From Jimgerdemannia flammicorona (lineage: Eukaryota > Mucoromycota > Endogonomycetes > Endogonales > Endogonaceae), in assembly GCA_003990745.1 (NCBI GenBank), contig RBNI01002115.1, forward strand, positions 1 through 19,630: 19,630 bases of DNA, in the 5' to 3' direction. The notes under the pieces are model-generated. The model was not told the origin of the DNA. It worked only from the letters and a program-made list of their open reading frames with translations, and ran no database searches. The translations under genes and the position numbers were made by a program. Positions 1-9,180 of this stretch are shown here, in pieces; the first letter of the stretch is position 1; each line of letters starts with the position of its first letter.

Positions 1-2
1 AA

Positions 3-815
3 AAAGTAAATCAGGAAAAAAAAAGAGATGTGATAGCTGATGGCCAGGGGGGGCAGGGGTTCCCAATGAGGAAGGGGGACCTGGTGGATGGTGTAATGGG
101 ACTGGCAGTGACCCCATTGCTCAAGAAGTCGATCTCAGAGTTTGCAGCTACCTTATGCTTCCGGGGCTTGGCAGTGATGGCGAGGATGGTCCTGGGGCTT
201 ATTTCGAAGCAGGTGCCTGGGGTGGACTCAGTGAAGTTCTTGAAGGGCCTAGAGGGGGTTGAGGTGGACTTTGAGGAGGCAGGCCTACTGAACAAGGCCA
301 TGAAGACTGGAGTGGTGGTTGGGGAGGTAGTGGTCCCCATGGTGAGGTACTTGAGGTGGGACCCCAGGGTGGTGCAGCTTCTGGTGAGGGGGGTGCCTAC
401 AGTGACTAAGGAGGAAACTAGGAGGAGGGTAGAGGAGGTTATGGTCGAATATGGTGACATGGTAGACATAGGCTTTTAGCTGTGGGAGGGGATGATGTTC
501 AGGACGGGTGATGTCAATATCAGGATTTGGTTGGTGGAGAAGGAAGCCACAGGGAAGACGAGTGACTGGCCCTCAGTGCTGATGTGAGGGGTCTTCATCT
601 GTAAGGTGTCAAGGGTGAAAGGGAGTGAAGAGGAGAAGGAGGATTTGTTGGAGGCACTGGAGGAGCTGAGTAGTGCTGTGGAGAGGAGGGTGAAGGCCTG
701 GAAGCTGTATGAGGAGTCCAGCATCTGGAGGTCATGGATGGGAAGCATATCCATACTGATAGGGAGCAGTGGGAATAGGCCCAGGGATGCAAGAGGCAGA
801 GGGAGCTTTTGGTGA
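3..815 (+). pseudogene. LINE copy 1 ORF1, 5' part, RRM-like, broken
   Basis: ORF1 of LINEs encodes an RNA-binding chaperone that coats the element RNA. Frame 3 is open from base 3 to a TAG at 477-479, resumes to a TGA at 585-587, and continues to a TGA at 813-815, so one frame with two internal stops holds the coding sense. Around codons 120-155 the segments LLVRGVPTVTKEE and VMVEYGDMVDIGF resemble the beta1-helix1-beta2 part of an RNA-recognition motif, and NIRIWLVEKEATGK could be a later strand. Lys-rich residues open the visible part. I saw no clear CCHC knuckle. The start codon is not visible. Assignment rests on position before the endonuclease plus this weak RRM resemblance. Confidence 0.6.
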
Positions 816-1678
816 GTATGACAGGAGGGGTGAAGGAGAAGTGGGTTGGAGCTGAGGAGTCTGGAGGCATCAAAGCCAGTGTCTGGGCTGGTAAAGAAGG
901 AGAGGAGGTGGTGGTAAATGCAGCAGGGGCTGGGAAGATGCAGGACAAGAATCCTTATGCTGATGGTACCCTCGAAGTGTGGGAGCAGGAGTTGGATACC
1001 ACCCCCACCCCACTTATCAGGAGGGGCCCAGCTGGGAAGAGAGGGGCAACAGAGGATGTTCTGATGAAGGGGGCCCAGCGAGTGCAATTTGGGGTCCCTA
1101 ATGTGGCAAAAGGGGGCCAGGTGGTGGCAGTTGGCAAGGATGAGCTGGTGGATGTTCCTGAGGAGGAGTGGGATGAGGCTGCCAGTATGGGAGCTGACAC
1201 CACGATGTTGGAAGCAGGGTGGCCAGAGACTCCAGGAGGGAAGGAGGTGGGGAACTTGTTGTGGATGAGCAAGGTGATGGATAATCTCACGGTAGAGGCT
1301 TTGGGGGAAGTGGACCTGCGGGCGATGCCTGAGGAGCATTGGGTATGGATCCTGTGTAGAGATGGAGTGGTTGAGATACTGAAGGTGGAGATTCTTGCAA
1401 TTTTCCTAGAGGAGGAGGGATATGAGGTCAATGAGGTGAGGAAGGCAGAGCTGGTGGTGGTTGCTGGTGAGCAGGCAGTCTACTGTTGGACAGAGCATCA
1501 TGGTCTGCAGCTCTGGTGGGAGGCCTGTCTGGAGTATCGGAAGGACTTTGAGGAGTGGGAAGATGGGGCAATGGTGGAACTGCTGGGAGAGTTGGAGGCA
1601 TGGAAAGCTGGAGAAAGGGAACTAGCTGCTGAACATACCTTGGACTTGGTGCAGGAGGAGCCGAGTGCAGACTTGTAG
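809..1678 (+). pseudogene. LINE copy 1 ORF1, 3' part: uninterrupted 289-codon frame, function unrecognised
   Basis: This frame (frame 2) takes over where the preceding ORF1 frame stops, overlapping it by a few bases, and stays open for 289 codons until just before the endonuclease ORF, which it overlaps by about 14 bases. It could be the rest of ORF1 after a frameshift, or a separate second ORF. The predicted product is rich in Glu, Gly and Val, with an acidic C-terminal third (EEYGYEV-like and EEWEDGAMVELL-like stretches) that may form helices. I recognise no catalytic motif or zinc knuckle. It is the longest uninterrupted frame in an otherwise heavily broken element. I cannot say it is expressed. 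Confidence 0.5.
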
Positions 1679-2549
1679 AGGAGGGGATCGCATTATATCA
1701 TTAGTCTTTATGAACAGTACAACCAATATTTTCTCTTTAAATGTGAATGGGTTAAGGGGCTCTGGGCAGCATAAGAACAGTTTTACTTGGCTCAAGGGAT
1801 TGGAGGCTGATCTCTTCCTACTACAGGATGTTCGGTGTGAGGATGAGGACGACCAGATAGAGTGGACTAGGGAATGGAGTTGGGCCACTGCTTGGTTTGG
1901 GAAAGTTGTGATTCTGGTGAGGAAGAGCAGAGAAGACTTGGGGGGAATCAGGAGCTGGGGCGATTGCTTGGTCTGGGGAGATTGGCATCAGCCAGAGTGG
2001 GAATCAGTGAAGGTGGGCTCTTGCTACTGCCCTGCGGTTAGGGGTGAGAGGACTGCATGGATTAGGGAGCTGCTGGAGGAGGGTGTTCTCTTGGAGGACA
2101 GGGTCGATGTTCTAGGTGGGGACTTTAATATGGTTCAGGATCAGCATCTGGACAGGACTGATGGAGAGAGGTGTGCAGGGGATAGAAGTGGGGGTCTGGA
2201 TGCATGGGAGGAGGTGGAGACATTGAGCTCCTTGGGGGATATGGGCAGAACACGGTGGAGTGATACCAGGGTCTACACATATTGGGTGAATGGCTTGGGC
2301 ATAAGGATTGACTGGATTCTGATGGCAGAGTGCTGGGTTTCAGATGTTTGGAAGGCATTGGAGGTGGAATGGTGCCCATGGTCTGATCACTGGGGACTGT
2401 TGGGGCAGGGGCAGTTTGGGGGAGTGGAGATGGACCTGGACATTGGTGCCTTAACTCCTCCCTGCTGGCTGAGAAGGGGTTGTGGGAATTATGGGTGGAG
2501 GACATTCAGGCGAAGGTTTCTACCTGGAGGCATGAGGGTTTGCCTGTAG
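1665..2549 (+). pseudogene. LINE copy 1 ORF2, AP-endonuclease domain
   Basis: Apurinic/apyrimidinic-type endonuclease that nicks target DNA to prime reverse transcription. The motifs are in order: NVNGLRG (1740-1760), LLQDVR (Asp at 1827-1829 where the family catalytic Glu is expected), SCYCP, GGDFN (2115-2129), RIDWIL (2301-2318) and SDHWG (2382-2396). These match the Asn, Glu, Tyr, Asp-x-Asn, Arg-Ile-Asp and Ser-Asp-His signatures of L1-type endonucleases. The domain itself is free of stops over about 240 codons. Near 2440-2480 the coding sense shifts from frame 3 to frame 2, which continues into the RT. The true start codon is uncertain; a Met at 1710 lies 8 residues before the first motif strand. 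Confidence 0.9.
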
Positions 2550-4054
2550 CTGTCTGTTGGATGAGATTGAAAGAGGCTGTGAGGGGTTATTGGGGAGGGG
2601 CTGGTAGAGAGGCTGGGAGGCAGAGGAGGAGGCACACGAGGTATGCTTCTAGCAGGCTGAGGAGACTATAAATAGATTGGGCAGATTTGCTCACTGCTGA
2701 TGGGGTGGAGGATTAGAGGATAGCGAGGGTGAAATTGGAGATAGTGAAACTACAACAGGTATTGAGAGATGAGGAGGTGATGCATATGTGGGGTATGGCA
2801 GCTAGGCTATGGTGGCAGGGGCTTGAGGAGGGTGAGTGGCCTACTAGGTACCTGTCAAGACTCCTCAAAGCTAGGAGAGTGTGACATCGGTGGGATGGGG
2901 TCCTGGATGCCGATGGGGAAATAGTGCATGGCACACAACAAATCTTAGGGGTTTTGAAGGAGAGATGGCAGGGTTTGTGGAGTGAGGGAGAAGGAGGTGC
3001 TGATGAGAAGGCGATTGTAGATATACTAGGAGAGTGGGGGCCACCACAAGTAGCTGGACTGGGGGACTTGACCTTACTGGTGAAAGGAGAGGAGATATAG
3101 AGTGTCCTGGCAGCAACTAAACTTAGGATGGCACCAGAGGAGGATGGATTGTCGTGGGACTTCTGGAAGAAGATGGTGCTGATCCCTGAAGTTTTGGATG
3201 AGATGACTGCTCTCTGTGACCATGTTCTTCAGAGTAGTGAGTGGGTTGGAGAGCAGGACCTCGGGCTGGTGGCCTTATTGTACAAAGACAAGGGGAGGAG
3301 GGAAGACTGGAGGAACTGGAGACCAATTATGCTTTTGGATATGGACAGGAAGATAGTGACTAAGGTGATTGTCACAAGGCTGCAGAAAGTTGCCCAACAG
3401 GTGCTGGGGGAGGAGCAGTGGGGCTTTGTTGGGGGCAGACTTATAAGAGATGGGACTGCATGGGTACATGGTATCATTGAAGGGGCCCAGGCCTGTAGAC
3501 TGGATGGAAGGTTGGTCTTTTTGGACCAGGAGAAGGCCTATGACCATGTATGATGAGTTTGGCTGGGCAAGGTGTTGGACCACATTGGTGTTCCCTCAAG
3601 ATTTAGGGCCTCTATGTTGAGTCTACTGGAAGGCAATCTGGCTGTGATGATGTATAATGGACACTATGAGAGGGTGTTTTCCTTGGGTAGAGGAGTTCCT
3701 CAGGGGGATCCTCTGTCCCCTATTCTCTATGCTCTTGTGCTGGAGCCATTGATGGATAGGATCCACCAGAAGGTGGCAGGGCTCTCTATATATAGTATAG
3801 TATAGAAGGTGGGGGCCTTTGCTGATGACATGGTGGTTGGACTTGGGTCTGTGGCAGATGTAGAGGTACTTAAGGAGACAGTGGAGTGGTATGAGGCTCA
3901 CTCTGGGGTGAAGCTCAACTGGCATAAGTGTGAGACAATAGTGCTAGGGAATGGGCTAGTGGGTGGGAATGTCATTGGAACAATTGTCCCTACTGGTGAG
4001 GTGGTGTGGTATCTGGGCATCTTCCTTTCTGTATATGGTTCTGTCTTGCCATGA
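2453..4054 (+). pseudogene. LINE copy 1 ORF2, reverse transcriptase domain, multiple stops
   Basis: Frame 2 carries the linker and the RT. Recognisable parts are: a pre-RT segment ending APEEDGLSWDFWKK (cf. the KSPGPDG block of L1-like RTs), the block WRNWRPIMLLD, QWGFVGGR, LDQEKAYDHV (motif A region), GVPQGDPLSPILY (3692 onward, motif B), FADDM (FADD 3818-3829, catalytic Asp pair intact) and VVWYLGI. In-frame stops include TAA 2669-2671, a tandem TGA TGA right after AYDHV (3551-3556), TAG 3803-3805 and TGA 4052-4054. The domain order and the YLGI block fit an L1/Tx1-type non-LTR RT. The element cannot make a full polymerase. Confidence 0.92.
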
Positions 4055-5357
4055 GTGTGGTGGGAGAGCAGGGTGGCCATTTGGGGAGAGGCCCTTCGAG
4101 GTTAGGGGGGCTGCCATATCTCTCTAGCTGGGCAGGTGACAATTCTGAATATATACTGGTTCCCCAAGCTGTGGTACATGGCCTATCACCTCGACTTCCC
4201 AGCATGAGTGGTGAAGAGGCTGACGAAGGTGGCTAGAGATTAGATTTGGGCTGAGAGGAGGTCCCAGGTCAGTTGGGATACTCTTGCAAGACTGGTGGTC
4301 CAGGGAGGTCTTGGCCTTGTGGATTTCCCTAAGAGGCTGCACTGCTTGCAAGCCTGGTGGCTTAAGAGAGCTGCGAAACTGCAGGGCAGAGGTTGGGTGC
4401 CTCTGCTGCAGAAGGTGTGGGAGATGAGAACCTCCTCTTGAGGGTCCTCCAGAGATCTGCTCTCTCTGGTGGAGCTGAATGGAAATCGGTAGCTGCGGTT
4501 CAAGGGCTTTTGGTGGGGAGTGGTAGATGAAGCACACCGAATTGGCCTACACTGGCAAGGTAATGAGGGGGAAGTAATGTGGGGGCCTAATATGTGGCGC
4601 TGGGATAGACTACTCCTGGGGGGTACTCCACTTGCTACATTTAACATTAGAGATGGCATAGAGTGTCAGCAGGGGCTGGGCCAAGATCTTTAGCCAAGTG
4701 GCTGGCAGATGGCAGGGATCGGCAAGGAGTGGGACTGGGCTGGTGTCTGGTCATGGAGTGCTGAGGTACAGAGGTGGCTTCCTCCCAAGTTCTGGGTGGT
4801 ATGGTGGCGAATGCTGTGGAGGAATGTCATGTTGAATTTCCACACTGGGCATCTAGTGGAAGGGGGCTGTTTCGATTGTGAGGAGTATTACAATATAGGG
4901 TGAGCTGGAGGTCTGGTGCAGATGCTGGAACACTGGCTGGGAGAGTACAAGGTGTTGGGGGACTTTTGGGTAGTAATAGGGAGCAGACTGGGTATGGAGC
5001 AAAGGCCAGCAGGTGAGGGGGGCCGCTGGGAGGACTTGAAATCTCGGCTAGTTGGTGGGGTGGGTAATAGCTGGCTCACTATAGGGTGGGTGTTAGTAGT
5101 ATGGGTGGGACTGGCTCTTTGTATTTGAGGAGGGGTGGCAGGTGGGACTGCAGGAGAAGATATTAAGGTGGGAGGAGCAGTTGGGGGATATGCTAACTGG
5201 ATGGTGGGTTGGTTGGGGCCCTCAGGGGGGGCAACATCATAGTTTGGTGACTAGGATCTGTGAGCAGAGTGGTGGGAGGGTGGGGATTGTATTGGACAAA
5301 GTGGTCTTCTATCGGAAAGGGATAGGTGGGGGGGACCCCCCTAGGGGGATTGGTTAG
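4055..5357 (+). pseudogene. LINE copy 1 ORF2, C-terminal region with broken Cys/His motif
   Basis: The post-RT part of ORF2 stays mostly in frame 2, interrupted by several stops, and moves to frame 3 after about 5128. Typical L1 C-terminal landmarks are visible: SLAGQVTILNIYWFPKLWY (4120-4176), GGLGLVDFPKRL, the FWWGVVDEAH block, and the tryptophan-rich KFWVVWWRML (from about 4784). A CFDC pair (4868-4879) followed by His at 4931-4933 looks like the start of the terminal zinc-finger, but a stop lies between them and the last Cys is not seen. The same region in LINE copy 2 keeps all four ligands. No RNase H domain is apparent. Confidence 0.8.
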
Positions 5358-5396
5358 GGAGTAGGACTACTGTATATATATGAGATAGATGGGCAT

Positions 5397-5421
5397 AATA
5401 AAGGAAGGAAGGCTAAGTGAC

Positions 5422-5491
<70 letters not shown>
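5397..5491 (+). terminator. 3' end and poly(A) tail of LINE copy 1
   Basis: AATAAA (5397-5402) is followed 22 bases later by AAGTGACTAT and then an uninterrupted A run, 5425-5491 (67 A). The same AATAAAGGA...AAGTGACTAT-A arrangement ends LINE copy 2, so this is the family 3' end. About 50 bases upstream, G7-A-C6-TA-G5 (5328-5348) could fold as a hairpin. Confidence 0.93.
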
Positions 5492-5493
<2 letters not shown>

Positions 5494-6975
5494 TGATATA
5501 GTGGTAGAGTTAGGCTGCATGGCAGATGTGACAAGACTGCAGGAAGGGGTGGGACAGTATGAGAGGCTGGCAGGGGCAAAGCTGAATTGGGGCAAGTATG
5601 AGACTATGGAGCTGGGAGCTGGTTTGGGAGAACATGGACATTTTGGTCAACTGGTCTGTACAGGAGAGGCGGTTCAATATTTGGGTATCTGGTTCTTAGT
5701 ATATGGAACAGTTCTACCAAAGGAGTGGTGGAGTGGAATGATACAGAAGTGGGAGAATGCCTTGGTGGGCTGGTCAGGGAGGGGCTTCTTCTTGGTGGGG
5801 AGGATTGTTGTCTTGAATGTATATTGGCTACTGAAGCTGTAGTATTTGTGGTATCATTTGGACTTTCCCAGCTGGGTGGTACAGAAGCTGAAGAAGGTAG
5901 TGGAAGGATGGCTGTGGCAAGGAAGACCTCAGATTAGTTGGGAGATGGTAGTGATGCATACAGTAGATGGTGGATTGGGGCTGGTGGATTTTAGGAGGCA
6001 GCTGAAGGTGCTTCGGGGTTGGTGGGGTTGTCGATTGGCAGAATTAGGAGTGGATAGTTGGGGCAAACTGGCTATGGACAATTGGGAAGTCAGGTTCTGC
6101 CCCCATGGTGAGGTTCGGAAGGATTTGCAGAGGTTGCTGCAGGTTGGAAGGGTTAGCAGATTGTGGTACTGGGGGTTCTGGTGGGGCATTGTGGAAGCTT
6201 GGCTGGCAATGGGCCTCACAGGTCTGGAGCTGGGTGAAGAGGAGGACATGGAACAGAGATGGTGATGGCTTGGCAATATTCATATTGGTGGCCACCTGTT
6301 GGCAGAATACTCTCTGTCCGGGGTGATGGAATGGATCTGGATGGGTCCACTTGAGAGATGGCCAGTTGGTTGGCAGAAGGCTGGATTTGGAGAGGATTGA
6401 GAGTGGGGCCCAGTTTGGGGATGGGGGACCTCATTGCTCAAGGTTGTACCAGGAGATTTCTGTGAAGGGATATCATGCTGGGGTACCAGACAGGGTGGAT
6501 GGAGGCTGAAGGTGTAAGGGTATGTGAATAGTGTTGTGAGCTGGATGGGGGTGTGGTGCAGATGCCAGAGCATATCGTGGCAGCATGCCCAGGGGTGGAG
6601 GGATTTTGGCAGATGTTGGAAAGCTACTGGAGTGGCAAAAGTGAGAGTGCAGGGGGCCCCACTAGTTGGGTGGTCAAGCAGCGACTGGTGGGAGAGATTG
6701 GGGACATTTGGGGGGGCCTGGGCCGGATCATTGGCATCTGGATCCTGATGACAGTGCACTGGTGATGGGTGTTCGAGAGGGATCCTTGGATGGGGATTGG
6801 TGAATTGGTGGAGCAGTGGAAGGGGTTGCTTCTGGAAGTGGTGCAAGGGTGGTGGTATCAGGGGAAGAGGCACCAGTTGAGAGCCATGAGAAAGGTACTA
6901 GACATTGTCCATAAAAGTCAAGAGCACCTAGTACTTGGTGAGAAGGGGGTACAGTGGAAAGAAGAGGTTGGCTGA
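5492..6975 (+). pseudogene. LINE copy 2 ORF2 remnant: end of RT and C-terminal zinc finger
   Basis: Frame 2 is open from the RT active-site Asp pair through AVQYLGIWFLVYGTVLP and VGRIVVLNVYWLLKL to a stop at 5840-5842, then again to 6265. The C-terminal part is in frame 1 after about 6520. There a motif of the form C-x2-C-x12-H-x4-C is present (Cys at 6523 and 6532, His at 6571, Cys at 6586), with a TAG between the first two Cys; this is the terminal CCHC finger of L1-like ORF2. Frame 1 then runs, with one stop at 6763-6765, to the natural-looking terminator TGA at 6973-6975, about 90 bases before the tail. It encodes no palm motif A or B and is dead. Confidence 0.85.
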
Positions 6976-7044
6976 TAGGCCCTTCTTAATGTTTATACTT
7001 ATAGTAGTTATCAGATAGGGTCTTGTTTTATTAGATAGTTCCAT

Positions 7045-7087
7045 AATAAAGGAGTCCAAGTGACTATAAAAAAAAAAAAAAAAAAAA
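7045..7087 (+). terminator. 3' end and poly(A) tail of LINE copy 2
   Basis: AATAAA at 7045-7050, then AAGTGACTAT and a 20-A run at 7068-7087. The motif is shared with LINE copy 1, and sequence resumes as gypsy gag at 7088. Confidence 0.92.
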
Positions 7088-7088
7088 G

Positions 7089-7865
7089 TCAATTCTGATC
7101 TTCATTGAAGACTTTGAACAATTCACTACTATACATGCCCTTGGTGTGGATGCACAATTGGCCCTTCTATCAGTCAGCCTCAGAGGACCTGCCAGAGACA
7201 AGATCAATACAGTCACTATTGCTGATAATAGTGTGCCAAACTTTCCAATATGAAGGCCTTCCTCAGAACAACATACTATACTGAAGAGATCAAGCGAGCT
7301 CTCAAGGATCAACTCAATACTATCTGCTAGAGACTTAGTGAAGATTCCAACTCATTCTATACCTGAATCTGCCCCCAGATTGTCTTGGCTAACTATGATG
7401 ATGCCCTCAAGAAACAAATAGCAGATTCAACCTTCCTCAAAGAAGTTCACTCTGAAATTGCCCTAGCAGTCTGGTCTACCCCAGCTACACTGACCCTTGA
7501 TCAGAAAGTAGTCTTTGCACAGAGATATTGGACTGCCAGACATCCTACTGAACACTTAATGGAGAAAATAACTGGTATCAAGATGGAGCTATCATAGCCA
7601 ACAAGTATCATATCTGCCACAGTTGTAAACAGACAACCATCCCCACCTACTCCCAAGATAACCAAAGCTGACCCAGTGGAGGAACTTGTCAAGCAGTTTG
7701 CTAAGATGACTGCACACCTTAGTAATGTTGTTAGAGAAGTCTGAAGTACCAACAGGAGACCAGTGCAGAGATTTGCAGCTGCTACAGAAGAATGCAATAT
7801 CATATGCTTCAGATGTTGAGAAGAAGGCCACTATGCAAAGAATTGTATGACCAAAACATGACACA
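7089..7865 (+). pseudogene. gypsy gag (capsid/nucleocapsid), 5' end lost, stops
   Basis: Gag builds the intracellular virus-like particle and its nucleocapsid binds the genomic RNA. The visible protein starts in frame 3 with FIEDFEQFTTIHALGVDAQL and SLRGPARDKINTV, a pattern typical of retrotransposon Gag. It then continues in frame 2 from about 7250 to 7852, including MEKITGIKMELS near 7590. A zinc knuckle CFRC-x4-H-x4-C lies at 7805-7846, with its fifth codon TGA where Arg or Gly would be usual. Other in-frame stops include TAG 7595-7597 and TGA at about 7742. Proline-rich residues lie between capsid and knuckle. The LINE copy 2 tail directly precedes the first readable codon. Confidence 0.85.
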
Positions 7866-8490
7866 AAGCCCAACCAAGCAATTCTAGCAGAACCAGAGAA
7901 TATACCAATAGTAGTCATTGAGGAGATTAGTGATACTGATGATGAAGAATACTATGAGGAGCTCAAATTCTATCCTGCTCCTGAAGATACCAGAACCTGG
8001 TCCAAGTCCTATATTAAGAAGAGCAACAGCAAACCAGTTGGAAGACCAAAGAAGATCCCAGCTATTACAATCCAAAGTAAGACTCAACCAGAGGAGATTA
8101 TTCAAGACATGGAGTTAGATGAAGCTACCCACCAAATCATTAAAGACACTATTCCAGTTTCAGAAGAAAGCAAAAGCAAGAAGAAACAGAAGCTATGTAA
8201 GTCCAAGATCCACCAGTATGATATCTACAAGGACCTCAAGGAACAGAAGGTCAATACTACTTTTGGACAGTTAGCTGAAGTCTCTGCCTTCAGATAGCAG
8301 TTGAGAGTAGGACTTGCAACTACTGCCAAGAATCAAGAGTACAAGATTATAGAAGCTCATAATGCATAGGAAGAATCAGAAGACTCAGGTGAAGAATCCA
8401 AAGACCAGCATAAGACATCCATCTATACCCCATGTCAGATCAAAGATTATATCTTTCATGCCATCATTGATACTGGTGCTGGAGGATCTC
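7866..8490 (+). pseudogene. gypsy post-gag linker and protease N-terminal half
   Basis: After the zinc knuckle the coding sense moves to frame 3 and stays there to about 8490, with stops TAG 8295-8297 and another near 8367. The linker is acidic at first (EEISDTDDEEYYEE) and then Lys-rich (EESKSKKKQKLCKSK), which suggests a disordered segment. It leads into HAIIDTGAGGS with the retropepsin active-site DTGA at 8469-8480. A one-base change after 8487 moves the rest of the protease into frame 1. Retropepsins cut the Gag-Pol polyprotein during particle maturation. Confidence 0.8.
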
Positions 8491-8763
8491 ATGAGCAAGA
8501 AGACAATTGACTGCCTGGGCTGAGACATTGAAGAGTCCACCAAGATGGTCTATGTCACAGCAGATGGTACATGAGCTACCCTCTTTGGCAAAATCTGAGA
8601 AGTCCCCATCAAGATAGAAGGAGCTACCATCTCAGTAAATGTGATTGTTATAAGCACCACCAACTATGACATCCTCATTGGCAACCAATGGCTTCACAAG
8701 GCCAAGGCCATCATTGACCTCAATGCCCAGAAGATGCAAATCAACTATAGAGGAAGAAAGATA
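8491..8763 (+). pseudogene. gypsy aspartic protease, C-terminal half
   Basis: Frame 1 continues the protease: MSKKTIDCLG directly follows the active-site region, VPIKIEGATISVNVIV is the flap/strand region, and DILIGNQWLHKAKAIIDL matches the ILG-type C-terminal hydrophobic motif of gypsy proteases. In-frame TGA codons interrupt it at about 8518, 8571, 8598 and 8764, several of them plausible Arg (CGA) or Trp (TGG) decay products. Length from DTGA to the ILIG motif is in the normal range for a retropepsin. The frame is shared with the following linker and dUTPase motif 1. Confidence 0.82.
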
Positions 8764-8766
8764 TGA

Positions 8767-9180
8767 GTCTCTATCAATGTCCACAAAGGAGTCCTACAAG
8801 ACATGAAGAAAGGAGATGAAGAGGACACAGAAGTCTTTATACACTTGGTAAACAAGAATAAGAATAAGATACCCAAGCTCACAGATGAGCAGTGGTACAA
8901 CAAGATCATCAATGACTATGCCCCTCAAGAAAGATGCCCCCATAGTACTAGGATGTACTTCTCTGAACACCTGAATGACTGCTGGTCCTGTACCAGTGAA
9001 GTCAGGAAAATCTGCCAACAGAAACATGAGCAAGAAGCCACTGAAGCAAAAAGGAAAGCTGAAGAAGATGACCAGCCCCCCAAGCTTCAAGCTGACAGTA
9101 ATGATGAGGAGGAATAAGAATCAGACATCACCCTCAAGGTTAAGAAGTTTCACTCTGAAGCCAAGATCCCAGAATACAAG
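8767..9180 (+). pseudogene. Linker between protease and dUTPase with Cys/His cluster, function unknown
   Basis: Frame 1 is open for about 115 codons from after the protease to TAA 9115-9117, then continues to the dUTPase. The segment DEQWYNKIINDYAPQE is followed by a Cys-rich stretch with the spacing C-x14-C-x2-C-x7-C-x3-H (8935-9026), and then a charged, Glu/Lys-rich coil ending in DSNDEEE. I do not recognise a domain. The Cys/His spacing could bind a metal, but a single copy without homologues cannot show this. It may be a spacer specific to this lineage of gypsy elements. Confidence 0.55.

Larger units (their letters stand above)
1..5491 (+). mobile_element. Degenerate L1-like LINE (copy 1) with A67 tail
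   Basis: A non-LTR retrotransposon read on the plus strand. In order it has an ORF1 region, an AP-endonuclease, a reverse transcriptase, a C-terminal Cys/His region, a short 3' UTR with AATAAA, and a pure run of 67 A. The reading frame is already open at base 3, so the 5' end probably lies outside the window. I see no RNase H domain between RT and tail, which favours an L1-like over a Tad1-like architecture; the clade is my inference. The sense strand is strikingly G-rich and C-poor, unlike the neighbouring gypsy element. Many stops and at least two frameshifts make it non-autonomous. Confidence 0.92.
5492..7087 (+). mobile_element. 5'-truncated L1-like LINE (copy 2) with A20 tail
   Basis: Begins directly after the A67 of copy 1, at the DD codons of the RT active site (DDIVVELG, compare DDMVVGLG of copy 1), and ends at AATAAA (7045-7050), AAGTGACTAT and A20 (7068-7087). 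It is collinear with copy 1 but clearly divergent, so it is a related subfamily, not a duplication of it. 5' truncation is normal for target-primed reverse transcription. Its 3' end abuts gypsy gag sequence, so it was inserted into that gag. The relative age of the two LINEs cannot be settled from the window because the left flank of copy 1 is not visible. Confidence 0.93.

Noticed and set aside
1..13. AAAAAGTAAATC at the window start resembles AAAAAGTCAATTC at the LINE copy 2/gag junction, a possible target-site duplication
   Set aside because: Short, A-rich, with a mismatch and a gap, and ORF1 already reads open across it. Not enough to call a duplication without upstream sequence.
595..1431. 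Long minus-strand ORFs opposite ORF1 (Ser/Pro/Leu-rich)
   Set aside because: They are shadows of the G-rich LINE sense strand; the low TA content of the strand keeps antisense frames open. No domain seen.
5425..5500. Lys-rich or Phe-rich ORFs across the A67 run
   Set aside because: They are translations of the poly(A) tail, not proteins.
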